Source: Pantoea rodasii (GTDB lineage: Bacteria; Pseudomonadota; Gammaproteobacteria; Enterobacterales; Enterobacteriaceae). Taken from it: a DNA stretch of 64,000 nucleotides. The DNA is taken from positions 327,315 to 391,314 of the forward strand of contig NZ_MLFP01000004.1 in assembly GCF_002095465.1 (NCBI RefSeq). Direction: 5' to 3'. The notes under the pieces were generated by a model that worked only from the letters and a program-made list of their open reading frames with translations, made no database searches and was not told where the DNA came from. The translations under genes were made by a program, and so were the position numbers. Positions 45,224 to 53,491 of this stretch are shown piece after piece. Each line of letters starts with the position of its first letter. Position 1 is the stretch's first letter.

Positions 45224-46318
45224 TCAGATAAGGTCGTTCGAAACCTGGGTCAGCTTAGGCAAATCTTCCCATGCGAGGATGGTGTTACGTCCCTGATTTT
45301 TCGCCACATACAGGGCGCGGTCCGCGTTAGACACGGCCTGGTCAAAGTCATCGGCGAAAATGGGCGCAATGCCGGCACTGATGGTGACGTGAGTGGAAAC
45401 CTTTTCATTAAAGCGATGCGGGATTTCTAAATCCACCACGTACTGACGAATGCGCTCGGCCAGCTTCATGGCGATCGACGCGTTAACGTTGGTCATCAGC
45501 ACCAGAAACTCCTCGCCACCATAGCGCGTCACCACATCGCGGGAACGCACCGCATCACGAATTGCCACTGAGACTCGTGCCAGCGCCTGATCGCCCATCG
45601 CGTGACCGTAATTGTCGTTATAGGCTTTGAAGTGATCGATATCCAGCAGCAGCACATAATGACTGCCCGCATGGTTTTCCAGGATGGTATCGAGGCGATT
45701 CTTCAGTCCGCGACGGTTATATAAACCGGTGAGCGGATCCAGCATGCTTAAATCGCTGAAACTCTCTTTTTCTTCATACAACTGGCTCACCAGGCGACGG
45801 GTGAACGTATCAAAACGGCGGCGCATTAAATGGTGTAGTGAAAAACCGATTAATGGCAGGGTTATCGTGAAGATAATCATCATTAAATGCTGACCATCAT
45901 CTAATAACAGCACGGTTAATACGGGCGGCGTAATGTGCAAACAAAATGCGATCAAATAATCACTTAGCGCAATGGCACTGACAAAAAATACGCTTAACAG
46001 GCTGATGATAAGAAAACTGCCGTCAAAATAAAAAACCTGATGATACCTGTGGTTAATATGCCACGCCCACAGCGCACCTAATATCAATGCGACAGGATTT
46101 AATAGCGGTAATTTCTGTTTTGGCACCACTAAGCAAACGGTGAGCAACGTCAGGCTGAAAGCGGCGACAATCCCCACGGGCAGCGAGCTTACCGGGCTAT
46201 CTGTGCCTAAAAAAGGCAACAGGCAAAAAAGCGAAACGGCGACATTTAAAAACAAAAAGAGCATCAGCGAAAGCCGATATTTGCTGTGTTTCAACTCATC
46301 ATAAGATTGTAATTTCAT
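45224..46318 (-). CDS. Diguanylate cyclase (membrane region + GGDEF)
   Basis: A 364-residue membrane protein that should make cyclic-di-GMP. The first 165 or so residues hold about six hydrophobic helices with no recognised sensor family. The GGDEF domain follows from DLSMLDPLTGLYNRRGL. The active-site signature is GGEEF at residues 267-271 (an active variant), and the inhibitory I-site RSRD is at 258-261, exactly five residues before it. NADRALYVAKNQGRN ends the domain. No EAL domain is present. It is single and divergent from yjjZ. Confidence 0.92.
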   Translation of the reverse strand: MKLQSYDELKHSKYRLSLMLFLFLNVAVSLFCLLPFLGTDSPVSSLPVGIVAAFSLTLLTVCLVVPKQKLPLLNPVALILGALWAWHINHRYHQVFYFDGSFLIISLLSVFFVSAIALSDYLIAFCLHITPPVLTVLLLDDGQHLMMIIFTITLPLIGFSLHHLMRRRFDTFTRRLVSQLYEEKESFSDLSMLDPLTGLYNRRGLKNRLDTILENHAGSHYVLLLDIDHFKAYNDNYGHAMGDQALARVSVAIRDAVRSRDVVTRYGGEEFLVLMTNVNASIAMKLAERIRQYVVDLEIPHRFNEKVSTHVTISAGIAPIFADDFDQAVSNADRALYVAKNQGRNTILAWEDLPKLTQVSNDLI

Positions 46319-46547
46319 TATTATTACTCGTGACAGCCCTGATATATCAAAGCGCTACCCGAGGGAAATATTCCCGAAAATTGGATAGTGAGCACGTTAT
46401 AGTCGTGTTATCGAAAGAGTTATCGGCGGCAATTTAGCATTTTCCAGTAAATCTGTCATCTGGCGTGACTTATATTAAAAAATTCGCTGCAAGATGAGAA
46501 ATATTGTCATATGATAATACGAATATTTATCATTTGAGGGTTGCGCG

Positions 46548-46833
46548 ATGATCATGGCGATGTTGGCTGCCTGTGGCTTATGGGGCGTGAGCTGGATAAT
46601 GGGTAAACGTCTGGACAGCGGCTGGGGGGGTATTACTGCCCTGTGCGGCATTGCCGATTTTCGCGCTGTGGGAACCAAGTTTCAGCCAGTGGCGAGTGGT
46701 GATGATCGTTGCGCTGTTAATGACCGTGGTGATGCTGTTCCATCATCGCCTGCGGCACTATTTATTGCTGCCTTCTTGCCTGGCATTAGCGGGTGGTGCG
46801 GCGGCGGTCACCGTAAACTTCCACATTATCTGA
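46548..46833 (+). pseudogene. yjjZ: YjjZ-like DUF1435 membrane protein, one frameshift
   Basis: A small (about 95-residue) three-helix membrane protein. The first part, MIMAMLAACGLWGVSWIMGKRLDSGWG, runs into a G7 run at 46624-46630. With one G fewer the frame continues GVLLPCAALPIFALWEPSFSQWR, VVMIVALLMTVVMLFHHRLRHYLLLP to NFHII. As written, the two parts are in different frames. Its position between fhuF and leuQPV is that of yjjZ in E. coli. Function unknown. A GAGGG site precedes the ATG. The shift is the only apparent base gain in the set of indels in this window. Confidence 0.72.
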
Positions 46834-46930
46834 TGCCGTTCCCGGACGGCAGAAATGACAAAATCACGCTTAGCGCGTGATATTTTTTTCTGACTTTTTT
46901 GGGATGTACTGCCAGAAAAGTAAGACAACG

Positions 46931-47017
46931 TGGTGCGAAGGGAGGGACTTGAACCCTCACGTCCGTAAGAACACTAACACCTGAAGCTAGCGCGTCTACC
47001 AATTCCGCCACCATCGC
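46931..47017 (-). tRNA. leuV: tRNA-Leu (anticodon CAG), copy 3 of the operon
   Basis: An 87-base class II tRNA with encoded CCA. The anticodon arm CTAGC-TTCAGGT-GTTAG gives CAG for CUG codons. It is the last of three tandem copies as transcribed. The assignment of Q/P/V names to individual copies is by order only. Confidence 0.97.
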
Positions 47018-47051
47018 ATTGTGTTGTCTTTTTTTGTTTATACCATCGCAT

Positions 47052-47138
47052 TGGTGCGAAGGGAGGGACTTGAACCCTCACGTCCGTAAGAACACTAACA
47101 CCTGAAGCTAGCGCGTCTACCAATTCCGCCACCATCGC
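47052..47138 (-). tRNA. leuP: tRNA-Leu (anticodon CAG), copy 2 of the operon
   Basis: An 87-base tRNA identical to the copy at 46931-47017. The spacer between them is 34 bases and repeats part of the tRNA 5' end (ACCATCGCATT), which suggests past unequal recombination. Confidence 0.97.
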
Positions 47139-47168
47139 TCAGTGCTATGATATAAACTTTGTGATTAT

Positions 47169-47255
47169 TGGTGCGAGGGGAGGGACTTGAACCCTCACGT
47201 CCGTTAGGACACTAACACCTGAAGCTAGCGCGTCTACCAATTCCGCCACCGTCGC
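47169..47255 (-). tRNA. leuQ: tRNA-Leu (anticodon CAG), copy 1 of the operon
   Basis: An 87-base tRNA, first as transcribed. It differs from the other two by a few bases: the acceptor stem starts GCGACGG rather than GCGATGG, with matching or compensating changes in the other arm and in the variable loop. Confidence 0.97.
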
Positions 47256-47296
47256 GTACCATGCAACACCCTAAGTATTGCTAACCACGGAGGCGC

Positions 47297-47324
47297 ATTC
47301 TAGAGATTTTACTCTTTGCGTCAA
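47297..47324 (-). promoter_or_regulatory. Sigma-70 promoter of the leuQPV operon
   Basis: On the minus strand, TTGACG and TAGAAT are separated by 16 bases and followed by a GC-rich discriminator (GCGCCTCCG), as expected for a growth-rate-controlled tRNA promoter. The distance to the first tRNA is about 40 bases. Confidence 0.8.
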
Positions 47325-47395
47325 TACATATTTCACGACGATGAAACGATTGCTGCAAAAAACAACATTTTCACCGTCATGAAGATCAAAATGCG

Positions 47396-48430
47396 TTATT
47401 TACGCGTTTTGGCGCCGCGACCGTACACCGCACGATACACCTTGAAGCGTCCAGTCTGTGCCAGCACTTCGTGGTTGCCGAAGGTTTCGTCCAGAATCTG
47501 CGGATAAGGCAGGAAGGCGTTGGCGACAATGCGCAGTTCACCCCCGCTGTTCAGATGCTTCAGCGCTCCGCGGATCAGCGTATTGGCTGCATCGAGGCTG
47601 GTTTGCAGGCCATCGTGGAACGGCGGGTTGGAGATGATCATATCGAAACGGCCGGTGACATCCGAGAAGACGTTACTGGCAAACACTTCACCTTCCAGTT
47701 CGTTAGCGGCCAGCGTCAGTTTACTGGCTTCGATGGCTGCGGCATGCACATCACACAGCCACAAACGAATGCGCGGGGAGATCTGCGCCATCACGGTGGC
47801 GAGCACGCCGCTACCGCAACCGATATCCAGCACTTTGCCACGGAAGTGCGGCGTCAGCGTAGAGAGCAGCAGGTCACTGCCGATATCTAATCCATCGCGG
47901 CTAAACACACCCGGCAGGGTATGAATGGTGAGATGTTCGATCATGTAAGTGTTGCCATAGCCGCTGGCATCAAAGGTCGGCTGTGTATCCAGTCGGCCGT
48001 GATAGAGACCACAGCGGCGCGCGCTGTCGACTTTTTCCAGCTTCGCCCACGCTTCCAGCATGCCTTCAGCACTGCGTACACCGGCACGGTTTTCACCGAC
48101 CACGAAAATATCGCAGCCAGCCGGCATCAGTGACAGCAGATTCTGCAGCTGGAACTGTGCTTCCGGTTTGTTCTTCGACCAGAAGTAAACCAGCGTATCG
48201 CAGCCTTCAACATCAGCGGCAGTGGCCACCATGCTGTAAACCGCACGTTCACCGAGGCGACGGCTCAGGTTCTGCCAATGATGATATTGCTGGGTATGCA
48301 CGCGTGTAGACGCGGTTTCCAGCTGGGCGGGCAGGTCATCCTGCAGGTCGCCAGCAAACAAAACATTGCGGGCGGTAAATTCATCACTGTGGCGCAGAAT
48401 GACTTCGCTGGCCGGGGTAAAAGCAGACAT
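47396..48430 (-). CDS. rsmC: 16S rRNA (guanine-1207-N2)-methyltransferase RsmC
   Basis: A 344-residue protein of two related domains. The N-terminal one is a degenerate methyltransferase fold with an RNA-binding and folding role. The C-terminal one is catalytic, with the SAM motif [12 protein letters not shown] near residue 200 and the amino-methylase motif NPPFHDG near residue 270. It methylates G1207 of 16S rRNA in the 30S subunit. The position downstream of leuQPV and divergent from holD is the same as in E. coli. Confidence 0.96.
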   Translation of the reverse strand: MSAFTPASEVILRHSDEFTARNVLFAGDLQDDLPAQLETASTRVHTQQYHHWQNLSRRLGERAVYSMVATAADVEGCDTLVYFWSKNKPEAQFQLQNLLSLMPAGCDIFVVGENRAGVRSAEGMLEAWAKLEKVDSARRCGLYHGRLDTQPTFDASGYGNTYMIEHLTIHTLPGVFSRDGLDIGSDLLLSTLTPHFRGKVLDIGCGSGVLATVMAQISPRIRLWLCDVHAAAIEASKLTLAANELEGEVFASNVFSDVTGRFDMIISNPPFHDGLQTSLDAANTLIRGALKHLNSGGELRIVANAFLPYPQILDETFGNHEVLAQTGRFKVYRAVYGRGAKTRK

Positions 48431-48536
48431 GGAACGCTCCTGTTAAATCAGAGCGGGGATTATAGTGCTTTGTTGGCGCATGTTCGATGGGTTTGCTAGC
48501 ATAGCGTCGCATTCTGGCAGCATAACGGGTAATAGC

Positions 48537-48947
48537 ATGAGCACAAGGCGCGACTGGCTTCTACAGCAAATGGGGATTACGCAGTACCAATTGCGGCGTC
48601 CGCGCGTGCTGCAGGGCGAAATTGCGGTGACGCTGGCACCGGATACGCGTCTGGTGATGGTGGCGGAACATGCACCCGCGCTACAGGAACCTTTGATTCG
48701 CGATGTCCTGCGTGCCCTGAATATTCAGCCTTCGCAGGTGATGACGCTGACGCCGGAACAGCTACCGATGCTGCCCGAGCAGGTGGATTGTGCCGGTTGG
48801 TTATTGGGCGTCGAAAGTGAATACTCCTTTAACGGCATCACGTTTTCCACTGCCGTTTTCAATGAATTAATCAGCAGCGGCGCCGCCAAACGCGCCCTGT
48901 GGCAACAGATGTGTAACCATGACAGCCATCTCTTTAGTCACCCCTGA
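48537..48947 (+). CDS. holD: DNA polymerase III psi subunit HolD
   Basis: A 136-residue protein that links the clamp-loader complex through chi (HolC) to single-strand-binding protein. It starts MSTRRDWLLQQMGITQYQLR, the conserved tau/gamma-binding segment, and continues with RRPRVLQGEIAVTLAPD and KRALWQQM near the end. The ATG at 48537 is selected over upstream in-frame codons because it gives the family N-terminus. It overlaps rimI by 29 bases, as in other enterics. Confidence 0.94.
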   Translation: MSTRRDWLLQQMGITQYQLRRPRVLQGEIAVTLAPDTRLVMVAEHAPALQEPLIRDVLRALNIQPSQVMTLTPEQLPMLPEQVDCAGWLLGVESEYSFNGITFSTAVFNELISSGAAKRALWQQMCNHDSHLFSHP

Positions 48948-49359
48948 AGACCAGCCGCAGCTGCTGGCCATTGAACGTCGCAGCCACGCGTTTCCGTGGA
49001 GCGAGCAAACCTTTGCCAGTAATCAGGGCGAACGTTTTATGAATTATCGTCTGGAAGCCGAAGGTAAACTGGCGGGATTCGCCATTACGCAGGTAGTGCT
49101 GGATGAAGCCTCACTGTTCAACATTGCGGTCGATCCCGATTTCCAGCGCCGCGGTTATGCGCGCCAGCTGCTGCAACATTTGATTGTCGAGCTGGAAAAG
49201 CGCGATGTGATGACGCTGTGGCTGGAAGTGCGAGCCTCGAATCATCCGGCGATTGCGCTGTACGAACAGCTCGATTTTCATCAGGTCAGCGTACGACCCA
49301 ACTACTATCCCACCGCCAACGGCCGTGAAGATGCCATTATCATGGCGCTAACACTGTAA
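48919..49359 (+). CDS. rimI: Ribosomal protein S18-alanine N-acetyltransferase RimI
   Basis: A 146-residue GNAT enzyme that acetylates the N-terminal alanine of ribosomal protein S18. [38 protein letters not shown] (acetyl-CoA loop) and [20 protein letters not shown] are characteristic. Its start lies inside the end of holD, so translation is probably coupled. Confidence 0.95.
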   Translation: MTAISLVTPEDQPQLLAIERRSHAFPWSEQTFASNQGERFMNYRLEAEGKLAGFAITQVVLDEASLFNIAVDPDFQRRGYARQLLQHLIVELEKRDVMTLWLEVRASNHPAIALYEQLDFHQVSVRPNYYPTANGREDAIIMALTL

Positions 49360-49370
49360 AAAGGGACACT

Positions 49371-50054
49371 ATGTTAAACGATTGGGACTGCATCCTGTTT
49401 GATGCGGATGACACGCTTTTTCATTTTGACGCCTATGCCGGTTTACAGCGCATGTTTGCCAGCTATGACGTTCATTTTAACGATCAGGATTACGCCGATT
49501 ATCAGGCGATCAACAAACCGCTGTGGGTCGATTATCAAAACGGCACCATTTCGGCGTTGCAGCTGCAAACGCGTCGTTTCACCTTGTGGGGCGAGAAACT
49601 TAGCGTAGCGCCTGAAGTGCTGAACAGCGATTTTCTCAGCGCGATGGCGGAGATTTGCTTGCCACTCGAGGGCGCAGCCGCATTGCTTAACACGCTGAAA
49701 GGAAAAGTGAAGATCGCCATCATCACTAACGGTTTTACCGCTTTGCAGCAGGCGCGTCTGGAACGTACCGGATTCCGCGAGTTCTTTGATGAGCTGGTGA
49801 TTTCAGAGCAGGTCGGCGTACCGAAGCCGGATGTGGCGATTTTCGACCACACGCTGCAATTGCTCGGCAACCCGGATCGCAGCCGGGTGTTGATGGTCGG
49901 TGATACGCCAGAATCAGATATTCTGGGCGGTATGAACGCGGGAGTGAAAACCTGCTGGATTGATCACGGCACGCGTCCGTTGCCGGAACACATCACGCCA
50001 ACCTGGCAGGTGAAGACGCTGGCTGAGCTGCAAGTATTGCTGACAGAACGCTAA
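49371..50054 (+). CDS. yjjG: Pyrimidine 5'-nucleotidase YjjG (HAD family)
   Basis: A 227-residue haloacid dehalogenase-type phosphatase. In E. coli this enzyme acts on dUMP, dTMP and UMP and on non-canonical pyrimidine nucleotides. The nucleophile motif [10 protein letters not shown] (D11, D13) opens the protein. [16 protein letters not shown] carries motif [14 protein letters not shown] motif III lysine and [19 protein letters not shown] motif IV. It starts 11 bases after rimI and ends the rsmC-divergent holD-rimI-yjjG operon. Confidence 0.94.
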   Translation: MLNDWDCILFDADDTLFHFDAYAGLQRMFASYDVHFNDQDYADYQAINKPLWVDYQNGTISALQLQTRRFTLWGEKLSVAPEVLNSDFLSAMAEICLPLEGAAALLNTLKGKVKIAIITNGFTALQQARLERTGFREFFDELVISEQVGVPKPDVAIFDHTLQLLGNPDRSRVLMVGDTPESDILGGMNAGVKTCWIDHGTRPLPEHITPTWQVKTLAELQVLLTER

Positions 50055-50093
50055 CAGTATCTATTCACCGTTAACGTTGTGATGAATCGAAGA

Positions 50094-50117
50094 AGCCCGC
50101 TGTGCGGGCTTTTTTTA
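50094..50117 (+). terminator. Intrinsic terminator of holD-rimI-yjjG
   Basis: AGCCCGC and GCGGGCT form a perfect 7-bp stem around TGT, followed by seven T. Confidence 0.92.
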
Positions 50118-50125
50118 TTGGAAAA

Positions 50126-50173
50126 TCTCTTCACGAATCTATTCACGAATCTATTCATGTATCTATTCACGAG
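50126..50173. repeat. Four 12-bp direct repeats between yjjG and smp
   Basis: Units TCTCTTCACGAA, TCTATTCACGAA, TCTATTCATGTA and TCTATTCACGAG lie end to end. A related stretch TCTATTCACC occurs about 65 bases upstream, near 50060. They fall in the gap where E. coli has prfC and the genes after it. Confidence 0.75.
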
Positions 50174-50180
50174 TACGTTA

Positions 50181-50864
50181 TCAGTGATCTTTCTCTTTTT
50201 CTGGCGTTACGTTACTGGCCACTTCTTCTTCCTCGCGTTCCTTATCTTCTTTCACCGCGCGACTGGCGGTGAGCAGGAAAGGTGATTGCTGCCAGCGGGT
50301 GCGGCGGTCGCGCAGCAGGGTGCGGGTCAGGATGATGCCAATCGCCAGCGCCAGCAGCATCATCAAACGCAGAATGTTGGTGGTGTTATCCACCTGGCGA
50401 GATTCGGTGACCAGCACGTGGGTATCCAGCGTAACGCGCAGGAAACCTTGCGGCCCCTCTTTGCCTTCCAGCGGCTGCACGATTTGATGGTTGAAGTAAC
50501 TGCCGGCGCGTTTGCCATCCAGCGCCAGACGATCGCGCACGTTAATGCTTTCGCCGCTGTGCGCCACCAGACTGCCGTCGTCGGCATACACTGAGGCATC
50601 GAGAATGCGGCTGTTGTCGGTCATCTGATTAAGGATGGCTTCGATTTGCGTGCGATTGTCGTCGCTGTTATCCATCAACGGTTTCAGGCTAAACGCCACC
50701 TGACGCGTCAGCGTATGCGCCAGTTCTTCCACTTGCTCAGAGCGGGCCATTTGATGGCCGAGACTGAACCAGGATGCCCCTTGCATCAGCACCACTAACA
50801 GGGCCAGCGAGATAAGAACGATCACCGTGCGATGCAGGCGAAATTTCAGTGCGGTTTTAACCAT
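50181..50864 (-). CDS. smp: Smp/YtjB membrane protein
   Basis: A 227-residue inner-membrane protein matching E. coli YtjB (Smp). Helix 1 is HRTVIVLISLALLVVLMQGAS. A periplasmic sensor-like domain (residues about 40-155, NQMTDNSRILDASVYADDGSLVAHS) follows, then helix 2 ILRLMMLLALAIGIIL and a charged cytoplasmic tail. It is related to the virulence-associated Hmp/SMP family; function is unclear. It is divergent from serB, the standard enteric arrangement. Confidence 0.92.
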   Translation of the reverse strand: MVKTALKFRLHRTVIVLISLALLVVLMQGASWFSLGHQMARSEQVEELAHTLTRQVAFSLKPLMDNSDDNRTQIEAILNQMTDNSRILDASVYADDGSLVAHSGESINVRDRLALDGKRAGSYFNHQIVQPLEGKEGPQGFLRVTLDTHVLVTESRQVDNTTNILRLMMLLALAIGIILTRTLLRDRRTRWQQSPFLLTASRAVKEDKEREEEEVASNVTPEKEKDH

Positions 50865-50971
50865 CAGAAACCCGTGTGACGTAACAGCAGAAAGGCTGGC
50901 AATTATGTTGCCAGAACCCGCGCAGACAAGGTAGCCTCTTGCGTGGTTTTGTTGTCCCTACAGGAGCTGTA

Positions 50972-51949
50972 ATGCCAAATCGACTTACCTGGTGCGATCT
51001 GCCCGCCGATGTTTCACTTTGGCCGGGTCTACCCCTTTCTCTCAGCGGTGATGAAGTGATGCCGCTGGATTACCGTGCCGGTCGAACTGGCTGGTTGCTG
51101 TATGGGCGCGGACTCGATAAACAAAAACTCACCGATTACCAGCATCTGCTGGGTGCGGCGATGGTGATCGTCAGCGCCTGGAATGTCGATGAGTATCAGG
51201 TGATTCGTCTGGCGGGTTCGCTGACGCCGCGTGCTGCCAAACTGGCGCATGACGCGGGCTTTGACGTCGCGCCACTCGGCAAAATCCCACACCTGAAAAC
51301 CCCAGGGCTGCTGGTGATGGACATGGATTCCACCGCGATTGAGATCGAATGCATCGACGAGATCGCCAAACTGGCGGGCTGTGGTGAGCAGGTATCTGAA
51401 GTCACCGAACGCGCAATGCGCGGCGAGTTGGACTTCAAAGCCAGCCTGCGCGAACGCGTGGGGAAACTGGCGGGTGCGGATGCCAACATCCTTAAGCAGG
51501 TGCGTGATACGCTGCCATTAATGCCGGGTTTGACCACGCTGGTGCAGAAACTGCAGGCGCTGGGCTGGCAAGTGGCGATTGCTTCCGGTGGATTCACCTA
51601 CTATGCCGATTATCTGCGTCAGACGCTGCACCTGACGGCGGCGGTGGCCAACGAACTGGAAATGCGTGATGGCAAACTGACTGGCGAAGTGCTGGGACAG
51701 ATTGTCGATGCTCAATTTAAAGCCGATACCCTGAAAAGCCTTGCCGAACGTTATGAGATTGCGCCTGAGCAAACCGTGGCGATTGGCGACGGTGCCAACG
51801 ATCTGCCGATGATCAAAGCGGCGGGATTGGGTATCGCCTACCATGCTAAACCGAAAGTGAATGAGCAGGCGTCGATTATTATCCGCCACGCCGATTTGAT
51901 GGGGGTGTTCTGCATCCTGAGCGGCAGCCTGATTCACGAAGAGCGTTAA
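50972..51949 (+). CDS. serB: Phosphoserine phosphatase SerB
   Basis: A 325-residue HAD enzyme for the last step of serine synthesis (phosphoserine to serine). An N-terminal ACT-like domain (residues about 1-105) precedes the catalytic core. The nucleophile motif MDMDSTAIEIECIDEIA is near residue 115, IASGGFTYYADYL is motif II, and VAIGDGANDLPMIKAAGLGIAYHAKP motif IV. The ATG at 50972 has CAGGAG nine bases upstream. radA begins 14 bases downstream, so they form one operon. Confidence 0.96.
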   Translation: MPNRLTWCDLPADVSLWPGLPLSLSGDEVMPLDYRAGRTGWLLYGRGLDKQKLTDYQHLLGAAMVIVSAWNVDEYQVIRLAGSLTPRAAKLAHDAGFDVAPLGKIPHLKTPGLLVMDMDSTAIEIECIDEIAKLAGCGEQVSEVTERAMRGELDFKASLRERVGKLAGADANILKQVRDTLPLMPGLTTLVQKLQALGWQVAIASGGFTYYADYLRQTLHLTAAVANELEMRDGKLTGEVLGQIVDAQFKADTLKSLAERYEIAPEQTVAIGDGANDLPMIKAAGLGIAYHAKPKVNEQASIIIRHADLMGVFCILSGSLIHEER

Positions 51950-51962
51950 CAGAGGATTTGAT

Positions 51963-53345
51963 TTGGCCAAAGCGGCAAAACGCGCCTTCGTTTGTAACGA
52001 ATGCGGCGCAGATTATCCACGCTGGCAGGGGCAATGTAGCGCCTGCAACGCGTGGAACACCATCACCGAGGTGCGGATTGCCGCCTCGCCTGCGGCTGCG
52101 CGCAACGAGCGTTTAAGCGGTTATGCCGGTAGCGCCGGACCCAGCCGGGTGCAGAAGCTGTCAGAAATCAGCCTGGAAGCCGTGCCGCGCTTCTCCACCA
52201 GTTTCAAAGAGTTTGACCGTGTGCTGGGCGGCGGTGTGGTGCCGGGCAGCGCGATTCTCATCGGCGGTAACCCGGGTGCCGGTAAATCGACGCTGCTGCT
52301 ACAGGTGATGTGTAAGCTGGCCGAAGGGATGAAAACCCTGTACGTCACGGGCGAAGAATCACTGCAACAGGTGGCGATGCGCGCCCATCGTCTGGGATTG
52401 CCCACGGAAAACCTGAATATGTTGTCGGAAACCAGCATCGAGCAGATCTGTCTGATCGCCGAGCAGGAGCAGCCGAAACTGATGGTGATCGACTCGATCC
52501 AGGTGATGCACATGGCGGATATCCAATCTTCGCCCGGCAGCGTCGCGCAGGTGCGTGAAACCGCTGCTTACCTGACGCGTTTCGCCAAAACGCGCGGTGT
52601 GGCGATTGTGATGGTCGGCCACGTGACTAAAGACGGCTCGCTGGCGGGTCCGAAAGTGCTGGAACACTGTATCGACTGTTCGGTGATGCTGGATGGCGAT
52701 GCCGATTCGCGCTTCCGCACGCTGCGCAGCCATAAAAACCGCTTCGGTGCGGTGAATGAATTAGGCGTGTTTGCCATGACCGAACAGGGCATGCGTGAAA
52801 TCAGCAACCCGTCAGCCATTTTTCTGTCACGTGGTGATGAAGTCACCGCCGGCAGTTCAGTGATGGTGGTGTGGGAGGGTTCGCGTCCGCTGTTGGTGGA
52901 GATTCAGGCGCTGGTAGATCACTCGATGATGGGCAATCCGCGTCGTGTCGCCGTGGGTCTGGAGCAGAACCGTCTGGCGATTCTGCTGGCAGTATTGCAT
53001 CGTCACGGCGGCTTGCAGATGGCGGATCAGGATGTGTTCGTCAACGTGGTCGGTGGCGTGAAAGTCACCGAGACCAGTGCCGATCTGGCATTGTTGCTGG
53101 CGATGGTGTCGAGTTTGCGTAACCGCCCACTGCCGCAGGATCTGGTGATCTTCGGCGAAGTGGGTCTGGCGGGCGAGATTCGTCCGGTGCCGAGTGGTCA
53201 GGAGCGTATTTCCGAAGCCGCCAAACACGGTTTTAAGCGGGCGATTGTGCCGGCGGGCAATGCACCAAAGAAAGCGATCGAAGGCATGAAAGTGTACAGC
53301 GCGAAAAAGCTGTCAGATGCATTGGCGATTTTTGACGAGTTGTAA
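51963..53345 (+). CDS. radA: DNA repair/recombination protein RadA
   Basis: A 460-residue RecA-related helicase that extends D-loops during recombination. It has an N-terminal zinc finger CNECGADYPRWQGQCSAC (C4), Walker A GGNPGAGKST at about residues 101-110, the RadA-specific KNRFG motif near residue 258, and a C-terminal Lon-like domain (LAIFDEL at the end). The start codon is TTG at 51963, with AGAGGA eight bases upstream, and is the only start that keeps the family MAKAAKRAFVCNECG N-terminus. Confidence 0.96.
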   Translation: MAKAAKRAFVCNECGADYPRWQGQCSACNAWNTITEVRIAASPAAARNERLSGYAGSAGPSRVQKLSEISLEAVPRFSTSFKEFDRVLGGGVVPGSAILIGGNPGAGKSTLLLQVMCKLAEGMKTLYVTGEESLQQVAMRAHRLGLPTENLNMLSETSIEQICLIAEQEQPKLMVIDSIQVMHMADIQSSPGSVAQVRETAAYLTRFAKTRGVAIVMVGHVTKDGSLAGPKVLEHCIDCSVMLDGDADSRFRTLRSHKNRFGAVNELGVFAMTEQGMREISNPSAIFLSRGDEVTAGSSVMVVWEGSRPLLVEIQALVDHSMMGNPRRVAVGLEQNRLAILLAVLHRHGGLQMADQDVFVNVVGGVKVTETSADLALLLAMVSSLRNRPLPQDLVIFGEVGLAGEIRPVPSGQERISEAAKHGFKRAIVPAGNAPKKAIEGMKVYSAKKLSDALAIFDEL

Positions 53346-53396
53346 TCTCGCCCGGACGTTTTATTTTAGCAATGGCCCACAATAAGCACTTATCCG

Positions 53397-53424
53397 GCGC
53401 GGCGCGATGTATCGCGCGTGCCGG
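53397..53424. repeat. Short GC/AT palindromic repeat, copy 6
   Basis: GCGCGATGTATCGCGC with GGCGC/GTGCC edges lies between radA and nadR. Confidence 0.6.
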
Positions 53425-53447
53425 AAAGCGACCATTTTGCTGGCAGA

Positions 53448-53471
53448 TGCGCAATACATTGCGCCGCTACA
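53448..53471. repeat. Short GC/AT palindromic repeat, copy 7
   Basis: TGCGCAATACATTGCGCCG is an imperfect palindrome 24 bases after copy 6. The two form a head-to-head pair (GCGGCGC edges on outer sides), like paired REP units. Confidence 0.55.
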
Positions 53472-53491
53472 GCCGATGCAGGAGGCACTAA

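Noticed and set aside
46931..47255. Three long near-identical direct repeats that might be a repeat array or CRISPR-like structure
   Set aside because: Each unit is a complete 87-base tRNA-Leu(CAG) with CCA end; they are the leuQPV operon.
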